From contig SKWF01000045.1 of the NCBI GenBank assembly GCA_007129085.1, positions 1 to 15,214 on the forward strand: a stretch of 15,214 nt of DNA, given 5' to 3'. This DNA is from Balneolaceae bacterium. GTDB lineage: Bacteria > Bacteroidota > Rhodothermia > Balneolales > Balneolaceae. The translations under genes were made by a program, and so were the position numbers. The notes under the pieces are model-generated. The model ran no database searches. It saw only the letters and a list, made by a program, of their open reading frames with translations, and was not told the DNA's origin. Shown one piece after another: positions 14,892 to 15,214 of the stretch. How positions within the stretch are numbered: position 1 is the stretch's first letter; the number at the start of each line of letters is the position of its first letter.

Positions 14892-14951
14892 TTGCCGGCA
14901 AAAATAATTTCACTTTTCTTGAATTATTGTTGGCATTTAGGTTAGAAACCT
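14892..14951 (+). other. AT-rich segment with small inverted repeats downstream of rplQ
   Basis: This stretch begins 15 bases after the rplQ stop. It contains a perfect 10-base palindrome TTGCCGGCAA (14892-14901), an inverted pair AATAATT / AATTATT (about 14903-14909 and 14922-14928) enclosing a pyrimidine-rich loop, and AGGTT-AGA-AACCT (14939-14951), a 5-base stem with a 3-base loop. None has the GC-rich stem followed by a T run of an intrinsic terminator, so I do not call one. The AT richness could equally serve as an upstream element for an rRNA promoter. Function is uncertain. Confidence 0.3.
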
Positions 14952-14961
14952 TGTAGTTTAT
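14927..14961 (+). promoter_or_regulatory. Candidate rRNA promoter, Bacteroidota-type
   Basis: The Bacteroidota primary sigma factor consensus is TTG near -33 and TAnnTTTG near -7. Here TTG occurs at 14927-14929 and 14930-14932, and TAGTTTAT lies at 14954-14961, matching four of the six fixed positions (TA..TT). The distance from the second TTG is 21 bases, within the usual range. AT-rich DNA lies upstream. Transcription would start about 14966-14968, just at the hairpin described next. The match is imperfect, so this is a candidate only. Confidence 0.3.
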
Positions 14962-14965
14962 GAGT

Positions 14966-14997
14966 CTGTCACGGAGGCGATATTGTTGATGTGACGG
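14966..14997 (+). other. Leader hairpin upstream of 16S rRNA
   Basis: CTGTCAC (14966-14972) can pair with GTGACGG (14991-14997): seven pairs including one U-G wobble, around an 18-base loop. It lies in the presumed 16S leader between the candidate promoter and the boxA-like element. It could be a folding or processing element of the leader. It is not followed by a T run, so it is not a standard terminator. Confidence 0.35.
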
Positions 14998-15010
14998 GTA
15001 AAGATTTTAG

Positions 15011-15027
15011 AGTTCTTTGGACATATT
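15011..15027 (+). promoter_or_regulatory. boxA-like antitermination element of the rRNA leader
   Basis: AGTTCTTTGGACATATT resembles boxA (E. coli TGCTCTTTAACA) and the GTTCTTTGACAT-type sequence I recall from Bacteroidota rRNA leaders, with one extra G. It lies about 80 bases before the 16S 5' end, a normal place for boxA. NusB and S10 (NusE, encoded at 134-445) bind such RNA so that RNA polymerase transcribes rRNA without premature Rho termination. The assignment rests on sequence resemblance and position. Confidence 0.5.
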
Positions 15028-15091
15028 GAAAGAGATAAGCAGATCGTTGAGTGAGCTGTGGATGATTTTTCATAGAATATATGGTTTATAT

Positions 15092-15214
15092 ATAATGGAG
15101 AGTTTGATCCTGGCTCAGGACGAACGCTGGCGGCGGGCTTAACACATGCAAGTCGAAGGAGAAGGGTGGTGCTTGCACTACCTGGAGACTGGCGCACGGG
15201 TGAGTAACGCGTAG
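15092..15214 (+). rRNA. rrs: 16S ribosomal RNA, 5' end (partial)
   Basis: The universal 5' region is plain: AGAGTTTGATCCTGGCTCAG (15099-15118, the classic position 8-27 site), then GAACGCTGGCGGCGGGCTTAACACATGCAAGTCGA, a variable V1 helix, and CACGGGTGAGTAACGCGTAG at the window edge. Counting back from the position-8 A puts the mature 5' end near 15092; the exact base is uncertain. V1 includes a small hairpin, GTGGTGC-TT-GCACTAC-like, around 15166-15182. The gene continues off the right edge, so the rest of the rrn operon and the anti-Shine-Dalgarno end are not visible. Confidence 0.97.

Noticed and set aside
14892..14905. TTGCCGGCAA palindrome followed by A-rich sequence as a terminator after rplQ
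   Set aside because: A perfect palindrome without a loop leaves at most a three-base stem, and there is no T run on the + strand after it.
15076..15096. ATATATGG / TATATAATGG alternating AT sequence just before 16S as a promoter
   Set aside because: It is too close to the mature 16S 5' end to be the main promoter and probably belongs to the processing region of the leader; the boxA-like site lies upstream of it.
14958..15197. 79-codon minus-strand frame over the 16S leader and 16S gene
   Set aside because: It reads through the conserved rRNA 5' sequence in antisense; an rRNA locus explains the region fully.
1..15214. CRISPR arrays, insertion sequences, integrase sites, tRNA genes or a novel accessory system
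   Set aside because: Reading through the window shows no regular repeats, transposase or tRNA sequence, and every stretch over about 40 bases other than 14878-15091 is occupied by a recognised housekeeping gene.

Overview
The window is one long housekeeping gene cluster on the + strand: the 3' end of an EF-Tu gene, the S10, spc and alpha ribosomal-protein operons joined without a break, and then the start of a 16S rRNA gene. The AT-rich composition, mostly Shine-Dalgarno-poor starts, the order secY-map-infA-rpmJ-rpsM-rpsK-rpsD-rpoA-rplQ, cysteine-free S4 and L36, the L2 'DHPM' variant, a long acidic tail on L17 and the 16S 5' sequence all suggest a member of the Bacteroidota/Rhodothermota/Balneolota group. 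Balneolota-like is my best guess, from general resemblance only, not from a search.

Layout: tuf 3' end (1-120); S10 part rpsJ-rplC-rplD-rplW-rplB-rpsS-rplV-rpsC-rplP-rpmC-rpsQ (134-5238); spc part rplN-rplX-rplE-rpsN-rpsH-rplF-rplR-rpsE-rplO-secY (5262-10575), with no rpmD between rpsE and rplO; map-infA-rpmJ (10575-11730); alpha part rpsM-rpsK-rpsD-rpoA-rplQ (11748-14877); a 214-base spacer with a probable rRNA leader (14878-15091); and the first roughly 123 bases of 16S rRNA running off the right edge. Gaps between coding genes are 2-31 bases, and four junctions overlap (rplC/rplD, rplD/rplW, secY/map, map/infA). I see no internal terminator or convincing internal promoter, so one or a few long transcripts are likely.

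Together the genes supply 24 ribosomal proteins, initiation factor IF1, the end of EF-Tu, the RNA polymerase alpha subunit, the SecY translocon channel and methionine aminopeptidase. These cover making the ribosome, starting translation, trimming the first methionine, exporting proteins and transcribing genes. The adjoining rrn locus adds the RNA partner.

I found no unknown defence, mobile or metabolic system. Worth a second look are the missing L30 gene, the long two-part tail of L17 ending in a candidate small conserved module, an rRNA operon directly behind the alpha operon, the consistent use of zinc-free S14, S4 and L36, and the TTG and GTG starts of rpsC and rpsJ.
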